A DNA stretch of 64,000 bases, taken from positions 9,530 to 73,529 of the forward strand of contig CAZALU010000005.1 in NCBI GenBank assembly GCA_964486075.1, given 5' to 3'. Every line of letters begins with the position of its first letter. Position 1 is the first letter of the stretch. Positions 1-7,155 of the stretch are shown piece after piece. The DNA is from JAHIJO01 sp964486075. Lineage in GTDB: Bacteria > Verrucomicrobiota > Kiritimatiellia > JAAZAB01. Made by a program: the position numbers and the translations under genes. The notes beneath the pieces were generated by a model. It saw only the letters and a list, made by a program, of their open reading frames with translations, did not search any database and was not told the origin of the DNA.

Positions 1-164
1 TTTTTTCCAACTGAGGCTCTTGCAAAACTTCCGCGGACGCGACGGAGCGCGTCCCTCCAATTCCACAACCAATCCGTTAGCACGACTTCTGGAAGGCTAT
101 CCCAATCACACAAGGGTATCGGGAGCGTAGCCCTCTGCCGCAGGTTGGGCAAGCGCATCCACTG
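1..164. repeat. Non-coding left edge with a palindromic repeat box
   Basis: No gene is visible here. Bases 34-59 hold a palindromic box (GGACGCG and CGCGTCC arms around a short loop, then CCTCCA). The reverse complement recurs at 30772-30797 with 25 of 26 bases identical, there inside a coding region. The flanking bases 17-29 (CTCTTGCAAAA) resemble 4386-4397. It lies downstream of the glycosidase-like gene that ends at 165. Confidence 0.6.
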
Positions 165-1898
165 TCACGCGCGCATGGGCGGTGTCACGGATTCCTCGGA
201 GATGCCGGGCGTGGCGTGGTAGATCGTGGCGAGCTCTCGGAACCAGCCGTCGAGGGCCGCGTTATGCCGTCCGCCGGTTCGTTTCAGCTCGCGATCGATC
301 AACGCGCGCAGGTACAATAAACGCCACCGCCATGAGGCGCGTATATCCGCCGGCAGTCGCGCGTCGGCTACCTCCATGAGGGCCGCGGCTTTTTCGGCCT
401 GTGGCCATTCGGTCGGGTTGTTGAAGATGCGGTCGGGATTTTCGCGCGATGACCAGTTGTTGGTGCCCTGATCCTGCTCCATCAGATAGCAGGCCCGGAT
501 CACATCGGCGACCGACTCTGCGCCGAAATGGCCGGCGATATACTCGGTCATGATATCTTCAACGGCGCGGTCGGGTTGGCGGTTGAGTTGGAGCAGGATG
601 AATTTGCTGAAGTCTTCGAAGATTCCCTCGGAATATGGAAAGTTGCCGCACTGCAAATGCCCGGCGTCCCGCCAGTATTCCTCCCAGTGCCTGGGCCGGG
701 GCAGGGCGCCGTACCCGCCCCAGGGATGGTTACCGCACATACTGATCTCGGGGAAGCCGACCGTCGGCAGGCCGAGCGGGATGCCGTGCCGTCGCGGCCA
801 TTCGCTGAAGCCGCAAAAATCGTCAGCCATCAGCAGGTCGATCCATGGCGGCCGTTCCGCGCGCAGGCGGAGCTCGAATGCCTCCCATTCGCCCTTGATG
901 AAATGGTCGAAATACCAGGTGGATAGCACGATGCGAACCTTTGGGAAATGGTGCCGGATAAGACCGGCCTCGGCCTCAGCCGCGCGCAGGAAGCCGTTGG
1001 CGCCCCAGGGCTTGCAGGCGGTGCAGGTGCAGCCGCCCTGGTCGTAGGGCCAGATCCACACATTGCTGAAGTCCATGCCGGAGAAGGCCGCCAGCACCTC
1101 CTCGCGGTTGCGCAGAATTAACTCCAGGCCGCCGGGCAGGCTGGGGCAGATCTCGGTGTGATAGAAGCCGCCGGGGCTTTGGAAATAGTCGGCGTTCATG
1201 GCGTTACTGGCCTTGAGAGCCTCGGGCGTGGAAGACCAGCCCTCGTTGGCCAGCGTGGTCAGCCCGGCGCCGATGCCCACACTCCGGGCGGCCTCGAGTA
1301 GCGCGCGCAGACGCCGGATCATGGCTTGCGCCGCCGGGTCCCCGATGCCGGGGTAGTGATGCAGGTCGAACCAGACGTTGAGCGTGTTGCAGCCGTACAG
1401 GGCCAGTTCCTCAATGTAGCGCACCACTTTTGCCAAGGGGGCGTCGTGGTAGAAGTTGTGGAAATGGGTGGCGAAATACATGCCCCGCCAGGGACGGTCT
1501 GGAATATCCGTGCCGCGCCAGGCGGTTAATCCCAGGCACCCGGTCTCCAGGAGACTGCGACGCAAGAAACACCCAACCGCGTAAATCAAGCCCCGCCCAT
1601 CGCCACCGCTGAGACGCACGCCCCCCGCCGGCAACGACTCGATGCGCAAGGATTCCGGCGGCAATTCCGGGGAGATATCCAGAAGAATATGCGCGGCATT
1701 GGCGGGGACCCGGCGCACGGCCAGCCCGGTGCGTTCCGTGAGATAGCGGCCCAACAGGTCGGCGGCTTTGGCACCCAGGCGATCGTCGCCTTCGACATGG
1801 ATCGAGATCGTTGCGGTCAATCGGCGGCCGCAAGCGCGGACCCATAGTTTCCGATGCTTGGATTCTGGTGCAAACGTGGCCGGCTTGGCGGACTTCAT
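165..1898 (-). CDS. GH20/GH67-like glycoside hydrolase, probably hexosaminidase-type
   Basis: The product has 577 aa. Residues about 25-120 look like the small alpha/beta domain that precedes the barrel in GH20 and GH67 enzymes (an ILLDIS strand, then a GRGLIYAVG segment). From about 135 on, strands such as RGMYFATHFHNF, CNTLNVWFDLHHY and NVWIWPYDQGG suggest a TIM barrel. A CTCTAC cluster lies near residue 290. The start at 1898 is chosen because GGAGG precedes it by 5 bases; a longer reading frame from 1949 would overlap the gene before it. No clear signal peptide is seen. It follows the gene ending at 1924 by 25 bases, so both are probably one operon. Substrate and exact family are not known; it could also be glucuronidase-like. 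Confidence 0.7.
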   Translation of the reverse strand: MKSAKPATFAPESKHRKLWVRACGRRLTATISIHVEGDDRLGAKAADLLGRYLTERTGLAVRRVPANAAHILLDISPELPPESLRIESLPAGGVRLSGGDGRGLIYAVGCFLRRSLLETGCLGLTAWRGTDIPDRPWRGMYFATHFHNFYHDAPLAKVVRYIEELALYGCNTLNVWFDLHHYPGIGDPAAQAMIRRLRALLEAARSVGIGAGLTTLANEGWSSTPEALKASNAMNADYFQSPGGFYHTEICPSLPGGLELILRNREEVLAAFSGMDFSNVWIWPYDQGGCTCTACKPWGANGFLRAAEAEAGLIRHHFPKVRIVLSTWYFDHFIKGEWEAFELRLRAERPPWIDLLMADDFCGFSEWPRRHGIPLGLPTVGFPEISMCGNHPWGGYGALPRPRHWEEYWRDAGHLQCGNFPYSEGIFEDFSKFILLQLNRQPDRAVEDIMTEYIAGHFGAESVADVIRACYLMEQDQGTNNWSSRENPDRIFNNPTEWPQAEKAAALMEVADARLPADIRASWRWRLLYLRALIDRELKRTGGRHNAALDGWFRELATIYHATPGISEESVTPPMRA

Positions 1899-1923
1899 AA
1901 AGACCTCCAGCGGAACGAACAGA

Positions 1924-4287
1924 TTAAGACAATATGACAGATTGGTCACCTTGTCGTTTTCCGCCCCGGTCGTCGCAGCGCCAAACGACGCGGCCGTTGA
2001 GGCGGACGGTCTCCAGCGCTGCGAAGGGAGGCACGTGCAGGATGGTCCGTTGTGGAGCCCAGCGGTAGTGTGGCGCGAAGCGCACGTCCAGCACAGAGCC
2101 CGACTTCAGCAGGCGGGCAGACAGATCTACGGGCCCGTACTCGGTGGGCAAGGCGCGCGCGGTCACGCCGCGCCCCTCGAGCCAGGTCTGCGTGACCAGA
2201 CGCAGCAGGTGGAGCTCGTCATCGGCCAGGTGATCGTCTACGAGCGCCAGGCGCGCCATGAACACCGCGAAGGGGATCACGAAGACATTGCCATAGATTC
2301 CCCCGCGCGTTTCGCATGAAATCCATGTTTTCCGCGATAAGCCACCAGCGTAGACGGAATACAGGCCCTCGAGAAATCGGGCCCGGTCGCCCGTCGCCAG
2401 GCTGATAGGGATGTTCCAGGAGTAACACAATTCCGAACTGGACGCCTCGTGAATCAGTTGTTGAGCCTGATAGAAATTTGATTCCGGGGCAAACACCGCC
2501 CTGGGCGGTCCCTCGCGAAACCAGGCCAACAGGTCACGAATTGCCGGATCGGAAGGCGATAGCAAGCCCGTGAAAGCCAGGACCAGTGGCCCGGCATCCA
2601 GCAGCAGAGGAATGGTCCAATCATCCTCGGTTTCTCCGGTCAACGCCGCCGGCGGCACGAGGCGCACGCGCCCGCGCCGGTCCTTCCAACGCGGAGCCGT
2701 CCGCAGCCGATCCCGATAGGCTTCGACAAACGCCACGCGGTAGGCCCGACATTCGCGCTCGAACTCTGCTGCGCGCGGATGCCCGATGCGACGCAGGAGC
2801 GTCACGGCCTTACGCAGGCCCAGGTAATTCCAGGCGGCAGCCCAGACCCCCTGCACGACCGTGCCGGCGTCGGTATTGACGGCCGGGGGCAGCACGCCCT
2901 CGTAGCCGCCGGTTTTACGCATGGCGCGTGCATCGCGGATCCACTCACACGACTTTATGATCGGATCCGTGAAGCGGTCCAGGTAAGCGGCGTTGCCTGA
3001 TAACAATCCGTGCATGGCCAGTGCGTAGAGGATGGCCCCGTTGTCCGACAGCCAATCTACGGCCTTGTACCGCGCCGGGGTACAGAGATAGCCGGGATGG
3101 CGTCCGAATATGCCGCCAGCTTTGCTATTTCCGGCGACCGGCGCCTCGTAGGACGGCAGGCCCGGGGGTGTCACGGTGCCCTGTTCGGCGGCGAATATAT
3201 CCAGGTAGCGTTCAACAAAGGAATGGTAGCCGAGGGTGTCCATAAGCATCACCAGGTCCATGGCGCCGGGCGTGGACCACAGGCTGGTGTAGGCCATGGA
3301 TCCGTTGATCTTGCAGTAGCGGCCCGAGGCGGGGTCTTTCTCGGTCAGGACATGGCTGAAAAACACCCCGCGCGCATTGGCTTCATTGATGCGCCCTTCG
3401 GGGATATCCAGCCGCGTGGGAGTCGCGGCCAGTTGTTTCTTCCAAAACTGGTCGGTCTCAGCGAGGCAGACGTCGAATCCCCTGGCCAGCACGGCGCGCA
3501 GTTTACGCCTTTCGCAGGGAACCATTGGGATCAGCAGGTCGATCCGATTTGCGGGAGTCGGGCGCCATCCGAGATTCAAGCGGTGGCCGGAGATGCAGCC
3601 GAGCGGCGCGGCAAGGCCGGCCGTGCAATCCAGACCCGGTGCGACGGCGATGCGTACACTCCCATCATCCTGCACAACATCATAACCGTGCTGGCGATCA
3701 TAGTCGCGCCGACGCGCATTGAGCGCGTGCCCGTACTGGCGGGGATCGGAAAAGATCACATTCTGACGACGCGGCATCGTGCCAGTAATGGCGTTCTCGA
3801 TTAGGACGCTAACGCAATAACGATCCGTCGAGGGAAGCTGGGGAAACATGTCCTTCAACGACAGGCGCACCCAGGCGTAGAGCGGCTCGTCGCCGCGTTC
3901 GACCGGCTGACCTCCCGCCAGATAGGCAAAAGTTTCGACTCGCAACTGAAACCGTTCGCGGCAGGTCTCGGTCCACAACAGCGCCGCGTGTTCGGGATGC
4001 CAGCCTTGGCGGAAGCCGTTATCGTCCTGCCTTTGACCGGAGGTGCGGAAAATCCACTCGTGCCATTTTTCGCCCGAGCCGGGGATGAAAGAGAACAGGG
4101 CCCCGAGGCCCTGCCACTGTTGGGCGCGGCGGCTGGCTGCGGGATCGGCCACGATCGCCCCGCTCCACAGCACGTTGAACCGGCACAGATGGTCTCGCCA
4201 GCCCAGCGTAGTCCAGATGTTTTCCATATCCGGCCACCATTGGCAGGCTTGCTCAAAAGTTGGTTCACCGAGTTCTTTTTTTTTCAT
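1924..4287 (-). CDS. Six-hairpin (alpha/alpha)6-barrel glycosidase-like protein
   Basis: This 787 aa protein begins with a basic MKKK start behind a strong GAGGAGG site 4 bases upstream. An N-terminal beta-rich half (to about residue 310) is followed by helical segments typical of six-hairpin glycosidases, for example around 330-365 (TSLWSTPGAMDLVMLMDTLGYH) and the repeated aromatic and Trp-rich helices to about 700. A short beta domain closes the protein (RTILHVPPF, LETVRLNGRVVW). The family is not certain: GH78-like rhamnosidases, GH63/GH15-like glucosidases and unclassified relatives share this fold. No signal peptide is evident, so the substrate may be an imported oligosaccharide. It is the first gene of a two-gene operon with the GH20-like gene downstream. 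Catalytic acids cannot be assigned by eye. Confidence 0.6.
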   Translation of the reverse strand: MKKKELGEPTFEQACQWWPDMENIWTTLGWRDHLCRFNVLWSGAIVADPAASRRAQQWQGLGALFSFIPGSGEKWHEWIFRTSGQRQDDNGFRQGWHPEHAALLWTETCRERFQLRVETFAYLAGGQPVERGDEPLYAWVRLSLKDMFPQLPSTDRYCVSVLIENAITGTMPRRQNVIFSDPRQYGHALNARRRDYDRQHGYDVVQDDGSVRIAVAPGLDCTAGLAAPLGCISGHRLNLGWRPTPANRIDLLIPMVPCERRKLRAVLARGFDVCLAETDQFWKKQLAATPTRLDIPEGRINEANARGVFFSHVLTEKDPASGRYCKINGSMAYTSLWSTPGAMDLVMLMDTLGYHSFVERYLDIFAAEQGTVTPPGLPSYEAPVAGNSKAGGIFGRHPGYLCTPARYKAVDWLSDNGAILYALAMHGLLSGNAAYLDRFTDPIIKSCEWIRDARAMRKTGGYEGVLPPAVNTDAGTVVQGVWAAAWNYLGLRKAVTLLRRIGHPRAAEFERECRAYRVAFVEAYRDRLRTAPRWKDRRGRVRLVPPAALTGETEDDWTIPLLLDAGPLVLAFTGLLSPSDPAIRDLLAWFREGPPRAVFAPESNFYQAQQLIHEASSSELCYSWNIPISLATGDRARFLEGLYSVYAGGLSRKTWISCETRGGIYGNVFVIPFAVFMARLALVDDHLADDELHLLRLVTQTWLEGRGVTARALPTEYGPVDLSARLLKSGSVLDVRFAPHYRWAPQRTILHVPPFAALETVRLNGRVVWRCDDRGGKRQGDQSVILS

Positions 4288-4573
4288 GCAGCCTCCTCAT
4301 GTATGCGAATTGGAAACAGCGTGATAGTAGTAAAATTGCGCCAGCCAGTCAAGGCATAGCCATGCACCTCAGCAATTCTAATTAGAGCCTTTTGCAAACG
4401 CCGTTCTGAAACTACCTAAAGCGTCCGATTTGAAAATGGATATAATTCGGATTTTTTTAAAGATATTCTTAAGATCGCAGGGATAAACCCTGCGCTACCT
4501 GGGGGTGCGGGTGTTAACTCGTGTTAGATTTTTTTCTCGCCATGTGGTTCTTTTGGTGTAGGATGGAGTTTAT
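4288..4573. repeat. Divergent intergenic region with dispersed repeat pieces
   Basis: The region separates the minus-strand glycosidase operon from galE and must hold both promoters. It contains a half copy of the CAGCAATTC-type repeat (4371-4390), a segment at 4394-4450 that recurs in inverse orientation at 52348-52405, and a small hairpin at 4475-4493 (CGCAGGG and CCCTGCG arms). Confidence 0.6.
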
Positions 4574-5545
4574 ATGAAAGTTTTAGTCACAGGCGGCGCC
4601 GGCTATATAGGAAGTGTTGCCACGGAGCTGCTCCTTGATCAGGGCCATACGGCGGCGGTGTTTGATAATCTGGAACGTGGACATCGCCAGGCCGTGGACC
4701 CGCGTGCCCGGCTCATTGAAGGCGACCTGCGCAATCCCGAGGAAATCACCCGCGCCCTGCAAGAATTTAAACCGGACGCTATCATCCATTTTGCGGCTTA
4801 TGCCCTGGTTGGCGAGTCCATGGAAAGCCCGGATATGTATTTCGGCAACAACGTCCGTGGCGGGGTCAACCTGACCGAGGCGATGCTGAAGGCCGGCGTG
4901 CGCCGGATCGTTTTTTCCTCCTCCTGCGCCACCTACGGCCAGCCCGAGCGTTCGCTGATTGCCGAGGATACGCCTCAGCGTCCAACGAACCCCTACGGTG
5001 AATCCAAGCTGATGTTGGAGAAGATCTTGGACTGGTACCGGCGGCTCAAAGATTTTCAGCCCATATTCCTGCGCTACTTCAACGCCTGCGGGGCATCGAT
5101 TAAATACGGGGAGGACCACGATCCCGAAACTCATCTCATTCCCAATATTCTCAAGGTGGCTCTCGGTCAGCGCGACAATGTCGCCGTTTTTGGCTCGGAT
5201 TACGAGACGCCGGATGGCACCTGCATCCGCGATTACATCCACATCGAGGACCTGGCCCGGGCCCATCTGCTGGCCCTGGAAAACCCCTATTGCGGCGCGT
5301 TGAACCTGGGCACCGGCCAGGGTTGTTCTGTCCTGCAGGTGCTGGCAGCCGCCCGGCAGATTACCGGGCACGCGGTTCCCGTGAAAATGTGCCCACGCCG
5401 GCCTGGCGATCCCGCCCGGCTGGTAGCCGATGCCGCCCAGGCCCGGCAGGTCCTGGGCTGGACTCCGGATCGCAGCCGGATCGGGGAGATAATGCAATCC
5501 GCCTGGGACTGGCACCGGGCCCACCCGGATGGATACGGACTCTGA
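4574..5545 (+). CDS. galE: UDP-glucose 4-epimerase
   Basis: GalE interconverts UDP-glucose and UDP-galactose in the cytoplasm with a tightly bound NAD. The 323 aa length fits the family. The N-terminal nucleotide-binding motif GGAGYIGS is at residues 7-14, the active-site Ser/Tyr pair appears as FSSSCATYG and YGESK (about residues 112-148), and the GalE hallmarks YFNACGA and DGTCIRDYIHIEDLA follow. GGAG lies 7 bases before the ATG. It is a single gene, with recA next on the same strand after about 360 bases. It could feed galactose into lipopolysaccharide or into the glycosyltransferases encoded elsewhere in the window. Confidence 0.95.
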   Translation: MKVLVTGGAGYIGSVATELLLDQGHTAAVFDNLERGHRQAVDPRARLIEGDLRNPEEITRALQEFKPDAIIHFAAYALVGESMESPDMYFGNNVRGGVNLTEAMLKAGVRRIVFSSSCATYGQPERSLIAEDTPQRPTNPYGESKLMLEKILDWYRRLKDFQPIFLRYFNACGASIKYGEDHDPETHLIPNILKVALGQRDNVAVFGSDYETPDGTCIRDYIHIEDLARAHLLALENPYCGALNLGTGQGCSVLQVLAAARQITGHAVPVKMCPRRPGDPARLVADAAQARQVLGWTPDRSRIGEIMQSAWDWHRAHPDGYGL

Positions 5546-5762
5546 TTGCCAGGCTGCGACCAGGGATGAGCCAAGGGCAACGCTATTTGCGACAGGACGG
5601 GCCTGTAAAGTTAGGCCATTATTATTGTGTCGTGAACAACCCACCCCCGGCCCCTCCAAGGAGCGGAGTCGTTTTCAGTTCCCCTCCGCTGGAGGGGGTA
5701 GGGGTGGATGCCACCGTATATGTTTTCTTCAGCCTGAAAAGGCTTGCGGAATAAAAAAACCA
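5546..5762. repeat. galE-recA gap with family A palindromic repeat core
   Basis: Bases 5637-5708 contain the core of the most abundant repeat in the window: an AACCCACCCC edge, CCCCTCC-AAGG, then a mirror half CCTCC-GCTGGAGGGGG ending GGGGTGG. Other copies are at 7036-7147, 13316-13470, 15481-15567, 17875-18010 and 35644-35680. No gene is seen. Confidence 0.75.
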
Positions 5763-5792
5763 TTGGACAATATCTGCTGGACAACAGATAAT
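5763..5792 (+). promoter_or_regulatory. Candidate recA promoter with overlapping palindromic operator
   Basis: TTGGAC at 5763-5768 and GATAAT at 5787-5792 are spaced by 18 bases and match a sigma-70-type promoter. A perfect inverted repeat, TATCTG-N8-CAGATA (5771-5790), covers the spacer and most of the -10 box. A repressor bound here would block transcription, as expected for a LexA site at recA. That it binds LexA is inference; the sequence is not the Escherichia coli or Bacillus consensus. Confidence 0.4.
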
Positions 5793-5908
5793 GCGCTTCA
5801 TGAATTTTGGACAGGATGTGGCAGATAAAAAACTGATTATCCTTCGAACAGATTCCTGCCTTACTATAGTTTTTTCACCGGGAGCAAAGCACGCAAGGAG
5901 AAATAAGT

Positions 5909-6958
5909 ATGGCCTCTAAAACGACCAAGGCGGAAGACGGCAAGGACAACGCAGAGAACAAAGATAACACAGCAATGTTGAACTCGGTTCTGGCTCAGAT
6001 CAAGAAAGAGTTCGGCGATGGCGCCATCATGCGCCTGGGCGATGCCAGGGCCAGGGTGGCGGTGGAATGTATTTCCACCGGCGCGCTTTCTCTCGACTTG
6101 GCCCTGGGCATAGGCGGCCTGCCGCGCGGACGGGTGGTTGAGATCTTCGGGCCGGAATCATCCGGCAAGACCACCCTGACCCTGCACGTTATCGCCAACG
6201 CGCAGAAGACAGGCGGCATCGCCGCCTTCATCGACGCCGAGCACGCCATGGATCCGCTGTATGCCAAAAAAATCGGCGTGAACTTGGATGACCTGCTGGT
6301 GTCCCAGCCGTCGTCCGGCGAGGAGGCCCTGACCATCGCCGAAAAGCTGATTCGCAGCAACGCCATGGATGTCGTGGTGGTGGACTCGGTGGCCGCGCTC
6401 ACCCCGCGGGCGGAAATCGAGGGCGACATGGGCGACGCCCAGATGGGCCTGCAGGCGCGGCTGATGTCTCAGGCCATGCGCAAGCTGACCGCGGCCATCT
6501 CGTCCTCGAAGACCTGCTGTATTTTCACCAATCAGCTGCGGGAAAAAATTGGCGTCATGTTCGGCAATCCGGAAACCACGCCCGGCGGCAAGGCCCTGAA
6601 GTTTTACGCGTCAGTCCGCCTGGATATCCGCAAGATCGGCGTCCTCAAGGACGCCACCGGCAAGGTGATCGGCAACCGCACGAAGGTTAAGGTGGTGAAG
6701 AACAAGGTGGCCCCGCCGTTTGTCGAATCCGAGTTCGATATTTTATATGCCGAGGGCATTTCCTGGGCTGGCTCGATCGTGGACGCGGCCATACAGTACA
6801 ACCTGTTGGAAAGGCGCGGCTCCTGGTTTTCCTTCGAAGGCGAGCAGATGGGTCAGGGCCGCGAGGGCGTCATCGAGCAGATGAAGACCAATCCCGACCT
6901 GCAGACAAAGCTGGTTGATAAGATCCGGGCCAAGGTCAAGGAAGTCCCGCCGCTGTAA
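5909..6958 (+). CDS. recA: Recombinase RecA
   Basis: RecA forms filaments on single-stranded DNA, drives strand exchange and triggers LexA self-cleavage. The 349 aa length is normal. Walker A GPESSGKTT is near residue 80, the Walker B strand VVVVDSVAAL near 150, and the DNA-binding loop region with FTNQLREKIGVMFGNPETTPGG near 208-230. The C-terminus is basic and short on acidic residues compared with the E. coli protein. The N-terminal 25 residues are rich in Lys, Asp and Asn and poorly conserved, as usual. AAGGAG precedes the ATG by 8 bases. It is transcribed alone, probably from the promoter at 5763-5792. Confidence 0.98.
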   Translation: MASKTTKAEDGKDNAENKDNTAMLNSVLAQIKKEFGDGAIMRLGDARARVAVECISTGALSLDLALGIGGLPRGRVVEIFGPESSGKTTLTLHVIANAQKTGGIAAFIDAEHAMDPLYAKKIGVNLDDLLVSQPSSGEEALTIAEKLIRSNAMDVVVVDSVAALTPRAEIEGDMGDAQMGLQARLMSQAMRKLTAAISSSKTCCIFTNQLREKIGVMFGNPETTPGGKALKFYASVRLDIRKIGVLKDATGKVIGNRTKVKVVKNKVAPPFVESEFDILYAEGISWAGSIVDAAIQYNLLERRGSWFSFEGEQMGQGREGVIEQMKTNPDLQTKLVDKIRAKVKEVPPL

Positions 6959-6984
6959 TCCCTGGTTCGCTTGGCGTCCTATAG

Positions 6985-7147
6985 TGCTTCAGGTAAATAA
7001 CGTAATAAGGACGAAGTTCGAAATTAAGCTCAACATGCTAACCCACCCGTATCCCCTCCAAGGAGAGGAGTTTTTTGCAGTTCTCCTCCGCCGAAGGGGG
7101 TAGGGGTGCGTTCCTTGATCCTCTGACGTTCATTAGCTGAACATCTA
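6985..7147 (-). repeat. Family A dispersed repeat, full-length copy (inverted)
   Basis: Read on the minus strand this is the full element: TAGATGTTCAG edge, ACGTCAGAGGATCAAGGAACG, the palindromic GC core (7039-7110), then a tail through TTGAGCTTAATTTCGAA to TTACGTTATTTACCTGAAG. The same order is found on the plus strand at 17875-18010 and, more worn, at 13316-13470. It lies between the convergent recA and glycosidase genes and might act as a terminator for both. Confidence 0.75.
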
Positions 7148-7155
7148 GCCAATCT

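Noticed and set aside
3010..3804. 264-codon open frame on the plus strand
   Set aside because: It lies opposite the six-hairpin glycosidase gene, which has a strong ribosome site and a recognisable fold pattern.
4583..5659. 358-codon open frame on the minus strand
   Set aside because: It is the antisense of galE, lacks a ribosome site and family motifs, and is explained by high GC content.
5820..5860. Possible Bacillus-type SOS box (CGAACAGATTCC) before recA
   Set aside because: The second half does not match the inverted GTTC part; the palindrome at 5771-5790 is a better candidate.
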